A stretch of 58,377 bases of DNA. Source: an uncultured Alphaproteobacteria bacterium. Lineage in GTDB: Bacteria > Pseudomonadota > Alphaproteobacteria > RF32 > CAG-239. The stretch lies in assembly GCA_944391515.1 (NCBI GenBank), contig CALXTW010000012.1, positions 1 through 58,377 on the forward strand. Reading direction: 5' to 3'. Position 1 is the first letter of the stretch. Every line of letters starts with the position of its first letter. Made by a program: the position numbers and the translations under genes. Below, one piece after another: positions 44,117-51,939 of the stretch. The notes below the pieces were generated by a model that searched no databases, had not been told where the DNA came from, and saw only the letters and a list, made by a program, of their open reading frames with translations.

Positions 44117-44734
44117 TTGAGGTTGTTTAACAAATTTATGGCAGATATTTTTGAAAGTGAAGGCGGTTATGGCGATGAAAAGACGATTGACCAACCGACA
44201 AATATGGGAATTATTAAGCCGACACTGAATGCTTTTATGGAAAGATATCCTGATTTGGCAAAGGCAAATCATATTTCAAGAGATTTGAAAAAATTGAAAC
44301 GTAGTCAAGCAAAGCTGATTTATCAGAAACTTTATTTTGAGCAGTACAAAATAGGAGATTATAAAAACGAGAGTATCGGATTGTTGATTTTTGATATTTA
44401 TGTAAACCATGAACCGAGTACTGCCAAAAAGTTTATTGATCAAGCCTTGAAAGCTGCACGCAAAACAGGTGTTGAGCTTGGTCTTCCAACATCAACCACT
44501 CAAAGAGTAAATGTTGTTAATTCTTTGGCCGATTATCCCGAAGCTGAAGCTGCTTTTTACGAGCAAATGATGAAAGAGAGAAAATTCCATATGTATAAAG
44601 TAACCGGTAAATGGAGTTCAAAATTTGCTGATGGACTGAAAAATCGGGCGAATAAGTATGATAAACGCTATGTTCCGACTGTTCGTCAAAATACTATGTT
44701 AGCAATGAGTTCGGAAAGAGTAAAACAAAATTAG
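44117..44734 (+). CDS. GH108-type muramidase (TtsA-like), separated from upstream part by TAG
   Basis: 205 aa from a TTG at 44117, or 198 from ATG 44138. MADIFESEGGYGDEK carries the catalytic Glu of the GH108 family (EGGY motif), followed by QPTNMGIIK in place of PGGATNxGI, and IFDIYVNHEPSTAKKFIDQAL. The C-terminal FYEQMMKERKFHMY fits the PG_binding_3 end. The family includes endolysins and the Salmonella TtsA muramidase. No ribosome-binding site precedes either start. The frame is contiguous with the upstream membrane protein, with a single TAG at 44081-44083 between them. Confidence 0.75.
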   Translation: MRLFNKFMADIFESEGGYGDEKTIDQPTNMGIIKPTLNAFMERYPDLAKANHISRDLKKLKRSQAKLIYQKLYFEQYKIGDYKNESIGLLIFDIYVNHEPSTAKKFIDQALKAARKTGVELGLPTSTTQRVNVVNSLADYPEAEAAFYEQMMKERKFHMYKVTGKWSSKFADGLKNRANKYDKRYVPTVRQNTMLAMSSERVKQN

Positions 44735-44753
44735 CATTTCTCTTAACGTGAGA

Positions 44754-44782
44754 TTGACATTAAGCCGTTGTTGTGCTAGAAA
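44754..44782 (+). promoter_or_regulatory. Sigma-70 promoter of cysS
   Basis: TTGACA, a 17-nt spacer and TAGAAA lie 37 nt before the cysS ATG. Spacing and -35 are near consensus. Confidence 0.6.
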
Positions 44783-44818
44783 ATTTGCGGTTTAAATTTT
44801 TATTTAAGGACAACAACA

Positions 44819-46243
44819 ATGACATTGAAATTATACAATACATATTCTCGCAAGGTCGAGGAACTGGTTCCCTCTAATCCTGATGGGGTTATCAGAATGT
44901 ATTGTTGTGGTCCTACGGTTTATAATTTTGCGCATATTGGTAATTTGCGCACTTATGTGTTTGAAGATGTTTTGCGCAAAACTATTAAACGTGCCGGTTT
45001 TGCTCTTAAGCATGCTATGAATATTACCGATGTCGGACACTTAACAAGCGATGCCGATGAAGGTGATGATAAAATGGTTTTGGCCGCTGAAAAAGAGCAC
45101 AAAAGCGTGATGGATATTGCTCGCTTCTATGAAGATACTTTCTTTAAGCACACAAAAGCTTTGAATATTGACAGACCGGATGTCGTTTGTCGTGCAACTG
45201 AGCACGTTCAAGATATGATTAAATTTGTAGAGAAATTGGAAGAAAAAGGTTTTGCTTATTTCTCTAATGGTAATGTGTATTTTGATACGGCTAAATTTCC
45301 GGCATATGGTGCTTTGTCAGGACAAAGAAGAGATGACTTGCGCCATGGTGCACGCGTGGAAGAAGATGAAAATAAGCGTAACAGTTCCGACTTTGTGTTG
45401 TGGTTTACGGTTTCTAAGTTTAAGAACCAAATTTTGCAATGGGATACAAAGTGGGGACGCGGTTATCCAGGATGGCATATTGAATGCTCAACCATGTCTG
45501 TAAAACACCTTGGCGAACATTTGGATATTCACTGCGGCGGGGTTGACCATGTTGCCGTTCACCATGAAAACGAAATTGCCCAAAGTGAGGCTTATCTCGG
45601 TCATAAGTGGTGCGAATGCTGGATGCATGGCGAATTTTTGCAGATGAAGAATGATGAAAAAATGTCAAAATCAAAAGGAAATTTCATCACTCTTGATACC
45701 TTGATTGAAAAAGGATATCTGCCTGAGGCATATCGCTATTTGTGCCTGACATCGCATTATCGTTCTCCTTTGGTATTTTCTTATGAAAACTTAGATGCTT
45801 CAGCCAGTGCTTTGAAAAATTTGTATGCTAAGTATTTGGAATTAAAAGATGCCGAAAAAGTTAGCGCAACAGATGAGCAAAAAGCATTGTTGGCTAAATA
45901 TTTGGAGCAGTTTGACGGTTTCTTGTTTGATGATTTGAAAACACCGCAAGCCTTGGCTTTGGTTTGGACGGTTTTGAAAGACAAGAATTTACCGGCAGAG
46001 CTGAAATTAGAATTTCTGAATAGCGCAGATAAAGTTTTATCTTTGGGGTTGGAAAAAGCTCAAAAAGAAGAAAAAGCTGAAGTCGTGCTCAGTGATGATG
46101 TGAAAGCAAAACTGGAAGAACGCAAGCTTGCTCGTCAAAATAAAGATTGGGCGAAGTCTGATGCCATTCGTGATGAATTGGCGGCTCAAGGTATAATCGT
46201 TAAAGATTTACCGGGTAACGCCTATGAGGTGATAAAACAATAA
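44819..46243 (+). CDS. cysS: Cysteinyl-tRNA synthetase
   Basis: 474 aa class I synthetase. HIGH appears as FAHIGNLRTYV (about 39-49), and the KMSKS loop as DEKMSKSKGNFI (about 279-290). The zinc ligands are in YCCGPTVY, in CSTMS and in HxxE-type residues CGGVDHVAVHHENE. The C-terminal anticodon-binding domain ends ERKLARQNKDWAKSDAIRDEL. It has its own promoter and terminator. Confidence 0.96.
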   Translation: MTLKLYNTYSRKVEELVPSNPDGVIRMYCCGPTVYNFAHIGNLRTYVFEDVLRKTIKRAGFALKHAMNITDVGHLTSDADEGDDKMVLAAEKEHKSVMDIARFYEDTFFKHTKALNIDRPDVVCRATEHVQDMIKFVEKLEEKGFAYFSNGNVYFDTAKFPAYGALSGQRRDDLRHGARVEEDENKRNSSDFVLWFTVSKFKNQILQWDTKWGRGYPGWHIECSTMSVKHLGEHLDIHCGGVDHVAVHHENEIAQSEAYLGHKWCECWMHGEFLQMKNDEKMSKSKGNFITLDTLIEKGYLPEAYRYLCLTSHYRSPLVFSYENLDASASALKNLYAKYLELKDAEKVSATDEQKALLAKYLEQFDGFLFDDLKTPQALALVWTVLKDKNLPAELKLEFLNSADKVLSLGLEKAQKEEKAEVVLSDDVKAKLEERKLARQNKDWAKSDAIRDELAAQGIIVKDLPGNAYEVIKQ

Positions 46244-46273
46244 AAAAAAGCGGCTGAAAAGCCGCTTTTTTTG
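46244..46273 (+). terminator. Terminator after cysS
   Basis: AAAAAAGCGGC and GCCGCTTTTTTT form a GC-rich stem with a 6-nt loop, immediately after the stop codon. Confidence 0.85.
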
Positions 46274-46297
46274 TGAATTGATGTGAATATTTATTAG

Positions 46298-47011
46298 TTA
46301 AAACTCTCGTTCTTGCTTTTCTTGGAATTGACGGTTTTTTTCTTTGACATAAGCTGTCAATTCAGCGTTGGTGGACCAAGTCGTGTGGAAAGATGGTGTG
46401 AATCCTTCTCTCTTCAGTGAAATATTTAAGTATTGTTGCCAGGCAAGGTAATTGTCATTTAAGACAATCGGCGAGGTGGCTTGAAGCGAAATTTCCTCAT
46501 CTCCGAGAACCAAAATCAGACTTGCGACAAATCCGCTGCGTTTGTATGTTTGCTGCAACATAGTCGAAAGTCGATTGAGGTGGTATTTGTAGTTTTCAAG
46601 GCTCGGGTTCTTATCAATGGTGCAATAGAGCGTTTTGGTGACTTGTCCAAGTCCTGCAGCTGTTACGGAATATAAAGGTATCGTATATTCATCTGATTTG
46701 AATAAGTCATTAGTGCTTAGTTCTTTTTCAAGAATTTGCATGGCTTTGACATATTCCATTTGATGAGGATGTGCAAGGGTTAGCAGACAACCAAGCTTGA
46801 AATCCAAAGTTTGTTTTTGAGGTTGAAACCTCAATTGACAAGCAATCTCTACAGTGTTTTCAATACCGCTTTTTTGCAGAAGTTCTGAAAGGTATTGTTC
46901 CCTTTGTGAAAGAGATTCTACAAATTGTTTTTTCTCTGTGTGATAAACTAATAAATTTACATCTTCAAATAAGGGAATAAAAATTCCCGGTACATTTGTT
47001 TTCATATCCAA
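46298..47011 (-). CDS. Hypothetical protein, 237 aa
   Basis: I do not recognise it. No signal peptide or membrane helix. It looks like a mixed alpha/beta soluble protein with several glutamine- and leucine-rich helices (ERQxxL-type: SQREQYLSELLQKSG, YKYHLNRLSTMLQQTYKR) and a charged C-terminal helix (YVKEKNRQFQEKQEREF). An alternative ATG lies 6 nt in (MKTNVPG). It is isolated between cysS and a beta-barrel gene on the opposite strand. Confidence 0.6.
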   Translation of the reverse strand: MDMKTNVPGIFIPLFEDVNLLVYHTEKKQFVESLSQREQYLSELLQKSGIENTVEIACQLRFQPQKQTLDFKLGCLLTLAHPHQMEYVKAMQILEKELSTNDLFKSDEYTIPLYSVTAAGLGQVTKTLYCTIDKNPSLENYKYHLNRLSTMLQQTYKRSGFVASLILVLGDEEISLQATSPIVLNDNYLAWQQYLNISLKREGFTPSFHTTWSTNAELTAYVKEKNRQFQEKQEREF

Positions 47012-47083
47012 TAATATTTAAGTGAGTAAATAATATTTTTTATGAGCGGAAGGTAAAATATTTTTATGCTTTTGTCAAATAAA

Positions 47084-47106
47084 AACCCGACTGGGGAGGT
47101 CGGGTT
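47084..47106. terminator. Terminator between beta-barrel and hypothetical genes
   Basis: AACCCGAC pairs with GTCGGGTT around a 7-nt loop. On the minus strand it follows the beta-barrel stop codon, with the A-run giving a T tract. Confidence 0.7.
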
Positions 47107-47132
47107 GAAAGGTGTGTGTCGTATAGTATATT

Positions 47133-47726
47133 TTAGAAGCTATAACGCAGACCAATTGTGAATTCTTTGAAGTTATCAATCTTTTCAATATTGGTGAAGG
47201 AGTATCTGCCCATGGCGCGAATTGAATAGCTGTCGCTTAAATTAATTTGGGCGCCTAAGCCAAAACGAAGACCTTCCCCACTGTAGGTCTTGGTGGTATG
47301 TCCTCCGGTTTGGTTGAAGTAGTAGTCTTGTGAGACTTTTACATCATATTTGGCAATACCGGCTGAGCCTAAAATTTCAACTATTCCAAGGTTTAAAAAG
47401 TCACTGACGACATCGACACCATAGGCTTGTAGGCTCATGTTGGATTTGAGAGAATCGCCAGCTAAAATGACGTTTGAAGAGGTATTTTCTTCTTCTCCTG
47501 ATTTTTGGTAGAAGCCTTCAATGGAAAGTCCGGGAAGAACTTTGATGCCGGCTGAAAGAATGTAAGAATCGGTTTTATCATCAAAAGCTTTTGATGGGTA
47601 ATTGCCATAACCAGCGTCTGTGTAGGCATAGTCTATTCCAATATAGGGATTAAGCCAATCTGTGGCATGGGCTTGAGAATAGCTGAAAAAAGAAAATAAA
47701 AAAGCGATGACGGATAGTTTTTTCAT
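47133..47726 (-). CDS. Outer-membrane beta-barrel protein, paralogue of the 13 kb protein
   Basis: 197 aa. Signal peptide of 21 residues (ending SQAHA). Alternating strands include NPYIGIDYAYTDAGY, SIEGFYQKSGEEE, SLQAYGVDVVSDF and SIRAMGRYSFTN, and the C terminus is FTIGLRYSF with terminal Phe. Size, strand order and a QAYGVD / LSGYGID match suggest the same family as the protein at 13080-13640. Both lie next to accessory-looking genes. Possible adhesin or porin-like surface protein. Confidence 0.75.
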   Translation of the reverse strand: MKKLSVIAFLFSFFSYSQAHATDWLNPYIGIDYAYTDAGYGNYPSKAFDDKTDSYILSAGIKVLPGLSIEGFYQKSGEEENTSSNVILAGDSLKSNMSLQAYGVDVVSDFLNLGIVEILGSAGIAKYDVKVSQDYYFNQTGGHTTKTYSGEGLRFGLGAQINLSDSYSIRAMGRYSFTNIEKIDNFKEFTIGLRYSF

Positions 47727-47945
47727 GGTTAAATCCTCTAATGGTTCTTTTTATCTTACTTTAATGAGAAAGAGTAAAAAAACGGTTATGTTTTTTGAAA
47801 ATTTATGAATCTTTTCAAGGCTTAAGAGATTGTTTAGAATCTTGGCTTATAGTGTTGTCCATAGCAGAATATGGCTTGCATTTATAATGCGAGGATATAA
47901 ACTACTTTTGTAACAATTTGTTTTAACATTATAAGGAAATTTAGG

Positions 47946-50375
47946 ATGTTAGCGTTGAAAAAAATGTGTAATGCCGCCTTTTTGACCTTGCTCTTTACTG
48001 TTGTATTGGTCAATGGCGCATTTGCTTCCGAAATTGACCTCAAGGTTCCAGATTTGGGTGTTGGGTACAATTTTTGGGGCTACGCAATTACCGGCAGCCA
48101 AATTTTGATGTATGGAATCGGAATTTGTGTGCTCGGAATGTTGTTTGGTCTCTATGAGTTCGTTAAAATTAAAAAAATGCCGGCTCATGAGTCTATGTTG
48201 AAAATCTCTAATTTGATTTATGAAACTTGTAAAACTTATATGCGTCAACAAGCAAAACTCTTGCTCTTGCTCGAAATCTTTATTGCCGCATGTATCTTTT
48301 ATTATTTCTTCTATCTCAACGCAACTCCTATGGCTAAGGTTTTGACTATCTTGGGATGGTCAGTCTTGGGTATCTTGGGCTCTTTTGCTGTTGCATGGTT
48401 TGGTATGCGCATTAATACCTATGCTAACTCCAGAACCGCTTTCTTGTCCTTGAAGGCTAAACCTTATGAGGTTATGAGTTTGCCTTTGCGCTCCGGTATG
48501 TCTATCGGTGTATTGTTGATTTGTGTCGAACTTATCATGATGATTGTGATTTTGTTGTTCGTACCGAAAGATAGTGCCGGTGCTTGCTTTATCGGTTTTG
48601 CTATCGGTGAATCTTTGGGTGCTTCCGCTTTGAGAATTTGCGGTGGTATCTTTACCAAAATTGCCGATATCGGTGCCGATTTGATGAAGATTATTTTCAA
48701 AATTGATGAAGATGATGCCAGAAATCCGGGCGTGATTGCCGATTGTACCGGTGATAATGCCGGCGACTCCGTTGGTCCGACTGCCGATGGTTTTGAAACA
48801 TATGGTGTGACCGGTGTGGCTCTTATCAGCTTTATTGTTTTGGCTGCAGGTATGATGTATGCTCCAAACGGCGAATTAACCCAAATGGCCGGCGGTATTG
48901 ATATTCAAGCCCGCTTGATTGTTTGGATTTTTGCTATGCGTTTGTTGATGATTGTTACATCAATCGTGGCTTATATGATTAACAACGGTGCTTGCAAAAT
49001 GATTTTCGGTAAAGCTAAATCATTTAACTTTGAAACACCGTTGACCTCTTTGGTTTGGTTAACCTCAATCATCTCTATTTTGGTAACATTTGGTGTTTCT
49101 TATTTGATGATTGGTGATATGGGTGAAGATTTGTGGTGGAAATTGGCTGTGATTATCAGCTGTGGTACTTTTGCCGCTGCAATTATTCCCGAATTTACCA
49201 AAATCTTTACCTCATCTAAATCTAAACATGTTCAAGAAATTGTTAATGCCAGCCGTGAAGCCGGTGCTTCCTTGAATATTATTTCAGGTATTGTTGCCGG
49301 TAACTTCTCCGCTTTCTGGAAAGGTTTGGTTATGGTTGGCTTGATGGTTGTGGCTTTCTTTGCCGCTCGTGAAGGATTAGATGCTTATATGGTTTATCCG
49401 ACCGTGTTTGCCTTTGGTTTGGTTGCCTTTGGTATGCTCGGTATGGGACCTGTTACCATCGCCGTTGACAGCTATGGTCCGGTTACCGATAATGCTCAAT
49501 CCGTATTCGAACTTTCTCAAATTGAGCAAATTAAGGGAATCGATAAACAAATTAAGAAAGAATATGGTTTTGAACCTGAATTTGAAACCGGTAAGCAATT
49601 GCTGGAAGAAAATGATTCGGCCGGTAATACCTTTAAGGCTACTGCTAAACCGGTGTTAATCGGTACGGCCGTTATCGGTGCAACAACCATGATTTTCTCT
49701 ATCATCTTGTTGCTCAATCTGCAACTCAACTTGCTTGACCCAATGGTATTGTTTGGTTTGATGCTCGGTGGTGCGGTTATTTACTGGTTCTCGGGAGCTT
49801 CTATGCAAGCTGTTTCAACCGGTGCTTATCGTGCTGTTAACTATATTAAAGAGCATATTAAACTCAATACCAAAAAAGCCGCATCTATTGAAGATTCTAA
49901 GAGCGTGGTTAAAATCTGCACAATCTATGCACAGAAGGGAATGCTCAATATCTTTATTGTGATTTTCTCTTTCACAATCGCTTTTGCTTGCTTTGATGCG
50001 AACTTGTTTGCAAGCTATTTGATTTCAATTGCTATATTTGGCTTGTATCAAGCTCTGTATATGGCTAATGCTGGCGGTGCTTGGGATAATGCTAAAAAAG
50101 TGGTTGAGGTTGATTTGCACGAAAAAGGTTCAGCTCTACACGATGCCGCTGTTGTCGGTGATACCGTGGGCGACCCGTATAAAGATACTTCATCGGTTGC
50201 ATTAAACCCGATTATTAAGTTTACGACCTTGTTTGGTTTGTTGGCCGTAGAAATGGCTGTGGCTGCGCCGCGTTGCGTTTCTTTAGGACTTGGTATCGTA
50301 TTCTTCCTGATTGGTTTGATTTTCGTATGGAGATCTTTCTATAGAATGCGTATTGAACCTAAAAAGATGGATTAA
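47946..50375 (+). CDS. hppA: Membrane-bound proton/sodium-translocating pyrophosphatase
   Basis: 809 aa, about 16 transmembrane helices. PPi hydrolysis drives H+ or Na+ export. The catalytic loops are DEDDARNPGVIADCTGDNAGDSVG (split at about 254-277) and GAWDNAKKVVE (about 710-720) with the late VGDTVGDPYKDT. The region SAGNTFKATAK (about 555-565) carries Lys at the position linked to K+-independence in this family. An extended N-terminal part of about 100 residues, starting with a signal-like helix, makes it longer than the common 660-710. The transported ion cannot be settled by reading alone. Confidence 0.9.
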   Translation: MLALKKMCNAAFLTLLFTVVLVNGAFASEIDLKVPDLGVGYNFWGYAITGSQILMYGIGICVLGMLFGLYEFVKIKKMPAHESMLKISNLIYETCKTYMRQQAKLLLLLEIFIAACIFYYFFYLNATPMAKVLTILGWSVLGILGSFAVAWFGMRINTYANSRTAFLSLKAKPYEVMSLPLRSGMSIGVLLICVELIMMIVILLFVPKDSAGACFIGFAIGESLGASALRICGGIFTKIADIGADLMKIIFKIDEDDARNPGVIADCTGDNAGDSVGPTADGFETYGVTGVALISFIVLAAGMMYAPNGELTQMAGGIDIQARLIVWIFAMRLLMIVTSIVAYMINNGACKMIFGKAKSFNFETPLTSLVWLTSIISILVTFGVSYLMIGDMGEDLWWKLAVIISCGTFAAAIIPEFTKIFTSSKSKHVQEIVNASREAGASLNIISGIVAGNFSAFWKGLVMVGLMVVAFFAAREGLDAYMVYPTVFAFGLVAFGMLGMGPVTIAVDSYGPVTDNAQSVFELSQIEQIKGIDKQIKKEYGFEPEFETGKQLLEENDSAGNTFKATAKPVLIGTAVIGATTMIFSIILLLNLQLNLLDPMVLFGLMLGGAVIYWFSGASMQAVSTGAYRAVNYIKEHIKLNTKKAASIEDSKSVVKICTIYAQKGMLNIFIVIFSFTIAFACFDANLFASYLISIAIFGLYQALYMANAGGAWDNAKKVVEVDLHEKGSALHDAAVVGDTVGDPYKDTSSVALNPIIKFTTLFGLLAVEMAVAAPRCVSLGLGIVFFLIGLIFVWRSFYRMRIEPKKMD

Positions 50376-50390
50376 TCTTTAAGTTCACAA

Positions 50391-50423
50391 AAAAGCCCCG
50401 TCGAAAATTCGGCGGGGCTTTTT
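50391..50423 (+). terminator. Terminator after hppA
   Basis: AAAAAGCCCCG and CGGGGCTTTTT, with TCG/CGG inner pairs, followed by a T-run. Confidence 0.85.
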
Positions 50424-50487
50424 GTTTGGCAGAGGATGGTCTATAATACATTGTAATATCGTCTTTTTTTGCTTTTAAATTTTTTTG

Positions 50488-50516
50488 TTGACAAAATTGT
50501 AAAAAAAAGTTACAGT
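50488..50516 (+). promoter_or_regulatory. Near-consensus sigma-70 promoter for an RNA gene
   Basis: TTGACA, exactly 17 nt, TACAGT. The start would be around 50523. No open frame of useful length follows, but a structured sequence and a terminator do. Confidence 0.75.
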
Positions 50517-50522
50517 GCGCTC

Positions 50523-50877
50523 AATTTTGAATTATTTGGTTATTAGTATGTTTTAGTCCCTCGTGATGAGTCGCTAAAATATTTCATCTCAAATTTTAGC
50601 CAAGGAAACCTTACAGCCATTGAGGTTTCCCTCTGTGAAGAAGCGTAACATCTTTGCAGAGTATAGCTTTACTTGTTTATTTAACTTTAACAAATAAAAC
50701 GCTGCGACTGTTTTTTTTGTTAAAGTTGCTCCAATTCTTGGTTGTGATAATTAGGGGTTGGAGTTTTATATAGATTTACTTCTGGCTTATATATATTGGA
50801 TACCGCCCAGTTGTGAAATTCGGCCGTGTTCAACAAAAAGACAATTTCAGGATAATTAAAAGGAATTGTCTTTTTTT
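50523..50877 (+). ncRNA. Candidate structured small RNA, about 355 nt, unidentified
   Basis: Between the promoter at 50488 and a strong terminator (AAAGACAATT / AATTGTCTTT at 50837-50873 with T-run) lies a region rich in pairing: AGTCGC / GCGACT (50569-50574, 50704-50709) closing a multibranch domain; hairpins CTAAAAT / ATTTTAG, GGAAACCT / AGGTTTCC (50604-50630), CTCTG / CAGAG (50631-50661) and TTTATTT / AAATAAA (50676-50698). The 9-nt loop of the last, AACTTTAAC, is fully complementary to GTTAAAGTT at 50719-50727, giving a possible pseudoknot. CTCCAA / TTGGAG follows. No tmRNA, RNase P, SRP or 6S signature was recognised. Confidence 0.65.
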
Positions 50878-50956
50878 ATAAGAAAAGAAAAAAATAAAAT
50901 ATATGTGCAACTTCTTGTGGCAGATTTGTTTGTGAAAATAGGTTTGCCAAGCCATT

Positions 50957-50994
50957 AGAGCCCTTATTCCTTTGGAGTTTGGGCTCTTTTTTTA
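50957..50994 (+). terminator. Plus-strand terminator near the CDF gene end
   Basis: AGAGCCC and GGGCTCT pair around a 17-nt loop and are followed by seven Ts. It converges with the minus-strand CDF gene. A 10-codon frame starts at about 50902 upstream of it. It may end a second short transcript or readthrough from the RNA gene. Confidence 0.6.
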
Positions 50995-51939
50995 TGCTTT
51001 TTTATGTTTCTTTTTGTTGTTTAAGATGATGTGGTCGAGGCGTTTTTCTTTGATGCCGGCCGGATCTTGGTGGATGATGATTTGTGAGTTGGGGTAGGCT
51101 TCCAAGATTTCATCTTCAACCATATCGGTTAAGTCATGTGCATCATAAAGTGATAAATTACCATCAAGTTCTAAGTGAAATTCAAACATGTATGAACTGC
51201 CTAAATCACGGGTGCGTAAGTCGTGTATGCCTTTGGTGAAAGGACAGGTGCGAACAATGCGGATTATATTGGTGCGGATGTCATCGCTTAATTCCGTATC
51301 CATCAGGAGGCCAATGGCATCACGGGCTAATTTGTAGGCGTTGAACAAGAGATAGCCTGAGATGATGAATGCTGTGAGCGTATCAAACCAGCCAATGTTG
51401 AAAAATTTTACAACCAACAAGCTCAAAATAATGGAGGCATTAGTTAAAACGTCAACAGTGTAGTGCGCACTGTCGGCTGAAATGGCTTGTGAGGTGGTGC
51501 GGCGGGTTACATATTTTTGGAAGAATATTAAGCCTAGAGTTGCTACGAGGCTGATAACCATGATGAGAATACCGGTATCGGTCTTTTCTAAGGTAACGGG
51601 GGAGATAAGGCGGCTAAAGCCGTCATACATAACAAATATTCCCGAGCCGGCAATAAAAGCTGATTGCACCAGAGCACTCAGAGATTCGGCTTTGCCATAG
51701 CCGTAGCGGTGATTATCACTGGCCGGACGTGATGAATATTTGACGGCAATAAATGTGATGGAAGAAGCAAAAATATCGGCCAAAGAATCGATGAGTGATG
51801 ACAAAACCGCCAAAGAACCAGTATATAATGCGCCAAAGGTTTTCAACAAGCTTAAACTTACCGCTAAAGAAACGCTGGCTACGGTGGCTATCTTTTTAAG
51901 ACGGTTAGTTTGCTCTTGGTTCAGAGGTTGTAATGTCAT
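50992..51939 (-). CDS. Cation diffusion facilitator transporter (FieF-like)
   Basis: 315 aa. Six transmembrane helices in the CDF pattern. Metal-site motifs are LSSLIDSLADIF (about 45-56) in TM2 and SADSAHYTVDVLTN (about 154-167) in TM5, giving the D-xxx-D and H-xxx-D type site of FieF. The C-terminal domain (GIHDLRTRDLGSSYMFEFHLELD) is the cytosolic dimerisation/metal sensor fold. Likely exports Fe2+ or Zn2+ in exchange for protons. Its start lies within the last 35 nt of the Gld-like gene, so they share an operon. Confidence 0.85.
   Translation of the reverse strand: MTLQPLNQEQTNRLKKIATVASVSLAVSLSLLKTFGALYTGSLAVLSSLIDSLADIFASSITFIAVKYSSRPASDNHRYGYGKAESLSALVQSAFIAGSGIFVMYDGFSRLISPVTLEKTDTGILIMVISLVATLGLIFFQKYVTRRTTSQAISADSAHYTVDVLTNASIILSLLVVKFFNIGWFDTLTAFIISGYLLFNAYKLARDAIGLLMDTELSDDIRTNIIRIVRTCPFTKGIHDLRTRDLGSSYMFEFHLELDGNLSLYDAHDLTDMVEDEILEAYPNSQIIIHQDPAGIKEKRLDHIILNNKKKHKKA

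Noticed and set aside
50562-50580. Hammerhead ribozyme suggested by TGATGAG
   Set aside because: The core requires CUGAUGA and a GAAA before stem III; neither fits here.
50523-50877. tmRNA, RNase P RNA, SRP RNA or 6S RNA
   Set aside because: No tRNA-like ends or tag, no RNase P conserved region, no SRP tetraloop motif, and no long single 6S-like duplex were found.
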